Origin: Nitrospirota bacterium
Lineage (GTDB): Bacteria; Nitrospirota; JACRHJ01
Direction: 5' to 3'
Assembly (NCBI GenBank): GCA_021784575.1
Contig: JAJYHX010000008.1
Coordinates: forward strand, 24,804 to 88,803
Length of the DNA: 64,000 bases
Shown here: positions 61,613 to 64,000 of the stretch, in pieces
How positions within the stretch are numbered: the first letter of the stretch is position 1
Layout: every line of letters begins with the position of its first letter
The notes under the pieces: generated by a model
Databases searched by the model: none
What the model saw: the letters and a program-made list of their open reading frames with translations, nothing else
Told to the model about the DNA's origin: nothing
Program-made: the position numbers and the translations under genes

Positions 61613-62391
61613 GCAGCCTGCGCCCGCATGGTAAGCCTTTCCTTTATCGCCCTGATCTCCGCCGCAAGCGCCGGGCAATTCCCGTAGACGTCCCGGCCAT
61701 TCAGGTCCGCGTCGATTACGTCCGGGGCGTAGCTCATGAAGCCGACGACTTCCATCCCCGGCAGGCTTGCGGAAATAAACTCCCTGTCCGCCTCCGTCCG
61801 GATTTTGTTCCCGACGACATACACCCGCCTCACGCCCAGGTCGTCCGCAAGGGACTTCACCTGCCTCGCCGTCTGGACGCTCCTGCCGCCAGGCTCCACG
61901 ACGACAATGAATGCGTCCACGGAACCGGACGTCCCGCGCGTAAGGTGTTCTATGCCCGCCTCCATGTCGAGGATTACGACATCGTCGCGCCTGAGTATCA
62001 GATGCCGCACGAGGCTTTTTAAGAGCGCGTTTTCCGGGCAGTAGCAGCCCGTGCCGCCGGTCTTGTATTTCCCCATCACCAGCAGCCTTATCCCGTCATG
62101 CAGGTATGAGAACCGCTCCGGGATGTCGTCCACCTTCGGGTTCAGCTTGAATACGGAACCGGGCGCGCCCGGCTTCGCCCCGGTGCGCTCCTCTATCAGG
62201 TCGCCCATCTCGGCGATGGGCCGGATCCTGTCGATTTCCTCGCCGGAAATGCCCAGGGACTGCGCAAGGTTCGCGTCCGGGTCCGCATCCACGGCGAGCA
62301 CGCGGCTCCCGTCCTCGGAGAAGGCCCTGGCGAGCGCGCTTGCGAGGGTGGTCTTGCCCACGCCTCCTTTGCCTGTTACCGCTATCTTCAT
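61609..62391 (-). CDS. Second CooC-like nickel-insertion ATPase
   Basis: A 260-residue MinD-like ATPase, first gene of the Wood-Ljungdahl operon. Walker A is IAVTGKGGVGKTTLASALAR, and the Cys-x-Cys motif is in GGTGCYCPENALL. VILDMEAGIEHLTRG is the switch region. It is a divergent paralogue of the cooC at 56535, with longer middle segment (EERTGAKPGAPGSVFKLNPK). One may serve CODH and the other ACS; no data separate them here. Confidence 0.92.
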   Translation of the reverse strand: MKIAVTGKGGVGKTTLASALARAFSEDGSRVLAVDADPDANLAQSLGISGEEIDRIRPIAEMGDLIEERTGAKPGAPGSVFKLNPKVDDIPERFSYLHDGIRLLVMGKYKTGGTGCYCPENALLKSLVRHLILRRDDVVILDMEAGIEHLTRGTSGSVDAFIVVVEPGGRSVQTARQVKSLADDLGVRRVYVVGNKIRTEADREFISASLPGMEVVGFMSYAPDVIDADLNGRDVYGNCPALAAEIRAIKERLTMRAQAA

Positions 62392-62519
62392 TCGGCTTAC
62401 CCCGCTATGAAAACTAAAATCAAAACTTTAGCTTGAATAATATTAAACTTTTTTATAGATTAACTCATTTTATTTATAACTCGTGTTAAGCTGTTTATTT
62501 TAAACGGAAAGTTTACTAT

Positions 62520-62547
62520 ATTATACAGGAATTAGCAATAAATGCAA
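62520..62547 (-). promoter_or_regulatory. Sigma-70 promoter of the Wood-Ljungdahl operon
   Basis: On the minus strand TTGCAT (62547-62542) and TATAAT (62525-62520) are separated by 16 bp. The leader of about 120 nt before 62391 is AT-rich and shows no recognisable riboswitch. The remainder of 62548-62716 contains a palindrome annotated separately and otherwise nothing recognisable. Confidence 0.7.
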
Positions 62548-62591
62548 TCCAATTAGGATTAATTTTTAATAAATACGAAAGTTCTGGTAAA

Positions 62592-62606
62592 GCTTAATGA
62601 TTAAGC
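62592..62606. promoter_or_regulatory. Perfect 15-bp palindrome, candidate IclR-type operator
   Basis: GCTTAAT-G-ATTAAGC lies 45 bp upstream of the -35 of the Wood-Ljungdahl promoter and just after the IclR gene. A half-site (TTAAGC) recurs at 62486-62491 downstream of the -10. IclR-family operators are typically palindromes of this size. Confidence 0.4.
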
Positions 62607-62716
62607 ACTGGTGGCGCTTCAAGGCATGTCAAGGCGGAAATACCAATACGCTATGCTCCCGGCGCGGAAACCGAGCCTGGGGGCGTTGCCGCACGATGAA
62701 ATTGTCAAAGGCTTTC

Positions 62717-63526
62717 TTAGGACAAGTTAACGCCGTTATGCCCGAGCCTGCGCGAAATGTCCTGAGCCGCGGTCTTGAGAAGAGGCAGAAGCTCCGCCTC
62801 CATCCTTTTTCTGGTCATGCGGCAGCCCGGCCCGGAGATGCAGATACCGGCCACGGCCCTCCCGGTGTAGTCCATAACCGGGACGCCTATGCACATGACC
62901 TCTTCCTCGTATTCCTCTATGTCCAGCGCGTAGCCCTTTTTGGCTACTTCTTTCAAGTGTTCCAGAAGCTCATCCCTGTCGCTGATGGTGTTCGGCGTAA
63001 ACTTTTCGAGCTTCGGCGACGAGAATATGCGGTCGAGCTCTTCTTTTCTCAGGTATGCAAGCTGCGCCTTCCCCACCGCCGTGCAATACGCAGGGAGGAG
63101 ATTCCCGACCCTGTTCGCCACCCGCACAGACTGGCTTGTCTCGGAGATGTCGAGATACACCACCCTGTCGCACCGGAGCACGGCCAGGTACGCCGATTCG
63201 TTGCACGTCCGGGCCAGCTCATCGATTACGGGCCTGGCCTGCTTCAGAAGCCCCGTCTGGGACAGGAAGCACTGGCCCATCTCGAAGGTGCGTATGCCCA
63301 GGCTGTAGTTGCCGGTAAGCTTGTTCTGCTCTATGTATCCGCGCGTTTCCAGCGTCGCCAGGAGCCGGAAGACGTTGTTTTTGTGTAGCTTCAGCCTTTC
63401 GGCAAGCTCGGTTACGCCAAGGTCGTCCTCGGAGGCGCCCCTGAATGCCTCCAGTATGTCGAGAGCGTGGATAACGGACTGTATTGTGTAGTCATGTTTA
63501 TCCCGTTTAATCTTGCCGTTTGACAT
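62717..63526 (-). CDS. IclR-family transcriptional regulator
   Basis: A 269-residue DNA-binding protein. The N-terminal winged helix (QSVIHALDILEAFRGASEDD, then ELAERLKLHKNNVFRLLATLETRGYIE) and the C-terminal effector domain (SAYLAVLRCDRVVYLDI, GVPVMDYTGRAVAGICISGP) match IclR. I place the start at MSNGKIKRD (63526), nine bases after an AGGTG. It is upstream of the Wood-Ljungdahl operon on the same strand, with its own promoter, and is its most likely local regulator. The effector is unknown. Confidence 0.93.
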   Translation of the reverse strand: MSNGKIKRDKHDYTIQSVIHALDILEAFRGASEDDLGVTELAERLKLHKNNVFRLLATLETRGYIEQNKLTGNYSLGIRTFEMGQCFLSQTGLLKQARPVIDELARTCNESAYLAVLRCDRVVYLDISETSQSVRVANRVGNLLPAYCTAVGKAQLAYLRKEELDRIFSSPKLEKFTPNTISDRDELLEHLKEVAKKGYALDIEEYEEEVMCIGVPVMDYTGRAVAGICISGPGCRMTRKRMEAELLPLLKTAAQDISRRLGHNGVNLS

Positions 63527-63580
63527 CTTAAAATACACCTGCCGGGAAAATTTGCGATTCTGCGATGCTTATTTCATGCC

Positions 63581-63609
63581 ATTTTAAAACAGGGTTTTAT
63601 TTCTGTCAA
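63581..63609 (-). promoter_or_regulatory. Sigma-70 promoter of the IclR gene
   Basis: On the minus strand TTGACA (63609-63604) and TAAAAT (63586-63581) are separated by 17 bp, immediately after the terminator of the preceding gene. Confidence 0.85.
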
Positions 63610-63613
63610 GCAC

Positions 63614-63650
63614 AAAAAAACGCGGGCCTTCGTTTTCAAAGGCCCGCGTC
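63614..63650 (-). terminator. Intrinsic terminator of the surface-protein gene
   Basis: ACGCGGGCCTT (63620-63630) pairs with AAGGCCCGCGT (63639-63649), followed on the minus strand by seven T residues. Confidence 0.92.
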
Positions 63651-63673
63651 GGTATTTAGCGTTGCGCCCCTAC

Positions 63674-64000
63674 TTACGGGAGCGTCGGCGTAAGCGTGTC
63701 CGTCGGCGTGGTGCTGTTTGCCGTCCCAAAGTCAGTCGTCCATGAGCCGGCGTCTATGACGTTTCCGCTCCCGGTTACGGACACAGTGTCCCCTGCCGCC
63801 GTGCCCAGGTTGTGGTCGTACATGTCGAAGTCATAATAGCCGCTCCCGTATAGGTCGTTGCCGGTCGCGGTGTTGCCGCTCATTTCGAGCGATGCCGGGC
63901 CGCCGCCGTTGTTTAACAGATAGGCGTACAGACCGTCGTAGTAGTTATTGCCGGCGGTGTTGGAATCCATCGTGAGCGACGCGGCGCCCCCGGTGCCGCC
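63674..64000 (-). CDS. C-terminal part of a repetitive beta-helix-like surface protein (partial)
   Basis: The reading frame runs off the right edge; 108 codons are visible. The peptide is rich in Asn, Gly, Thr and Ser with spaced NT(A)GN motifs (NTAGNNYYDGLYAYLLNNGG, SGNTATGNDLYGSGYYDFDM), the pattern of right-handed parallel beta-helix or polymorphic outer-membrane repeats. It ends in a Thr/Pro tail (TTPTDTLTPTLP) with no obvious anchor. Export and adhesion or polysaccharide binding are guesses. The terminator after it is strong. Confidence 0.6.
   Translation of the reverse strand, partial: GGTGGAASLTMDSNTAGNNYYDGLYAYLLNNGGGPASLEMSGNTATGNDLYGSGYYDFDMYDHNLGTAAGDTVSVTGSGNVIDAGSWTTDFGTANSTTPTDTLTPTLP

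Noticed and set aside
62392..62512. Possible THF or other riboswitch in the leader of the Wood-Ljungdahl operon
   Set aside because: The leader is AT-rich with no conserved pseudoknot or stem arrangement that I can match to a known class.
62597..63388. 263-codon plus-strand frame opposite the IclR gene
   Set aside because: It is antisense to an intact IclR regulator and lacks any domain.

Overview
The window is from a Gram-negative anaerobe that carries a bacterial-type Wood-Ljungdahl (reductive acetyl-CoA) pathway. LptD, a PagL-like lipid A deacylase and dTDP-rhamnose genes imply an LPS outer membrane. CODH/ACS, MetF/MetV, formate-THF ligase, a heptaheme cytochrome and an Fe-S U32 protein imply anaerobic, metal-rich metabolism. 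The gene content and the 'two-CW' cysteine modules fit Nitrospirota or a deltaproteobacterial lineage, but the sequence alone does not decide between them. Almost every gene is on the minus strand; only two small genes (16775-17356 and 43780-44097) are on the plus strand.

Layout. 1-9100: a chemosensory locus. A sensor kinase/NtrC-type regulator pair is followed by two single-domain response regulators, CheA, CheW, an MCP and the start of a CheR. Both halves are preceded by exact-spacing sigma-54 promoter matches, so the NtrC-type protein probably drives the chemosensory operon. 9150-10350: a decayed IS3-family element, tRNA-Arg(CCU) with its terminator, and a parS-like palindrome. 10353-16537: an operon of a CNNM/CorC membrane protein, malate dehydrogenase, methyltransferase, Fe-S U32 protein, SRPBCC cyclase and FabF-like ketosynthase; the last four look like an undescribed anaerobic polyketide-type pathway. 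16700-17900: an H-NOX-like gene with a strong promoter converging on a PagL-like gene. 17988-24027: UDP-xylose/glucuronate and dTDP-rhamnose synthesis. 24049-32029: lptD, folC, accD, a nitrilase-fold protein and secA. 32212-39786: csp, an M23 peptidase, an EndoV/HhH-GPD fusion, cutA, and pheT and pheS separated by a membrane protein. 40566-43707: a TonB-like/BACON/heptaheme cytochrome, a HAD phosphatase and an EamA transporter. 44151-45977: PilZ-REC, a LuxR-type response regulator and a MoaD/ThiS protein behind a third sigma-54 promoter. 46295-62391: the Wood-Ljungdahl and folate operon, with an IclR regulator upstream. The window ends inside a repetitive surface protein.

The Wood-Ljungdahl operon is tightly packed. 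It joins methyl-branch enzymes (fhs, metF, metV), the methyl carrier and its methyltransferase (acsE, acsC, acsD), CODH/ACS (acsA, acsB) and two CooC-type nickel ATPases. It also holds folate suppliers and consumers (folE, 5-formyl-THF cyclo-ligase, thyX, panB), so it looks like one-carbon economy under a single promoter. folD and formate dehydrogenase are not in the window.

A second theme is interspersed palindromic repeats. At least five families occur between genes, and several copies lie in frame inside coding sequences (rmlD, the methyltransferase, the EndoV/HhH-GPD linker) or supply the N-terminus of a gene (PagL-like). This resembles the protein-coding palindromic elements known from Rickettsia.
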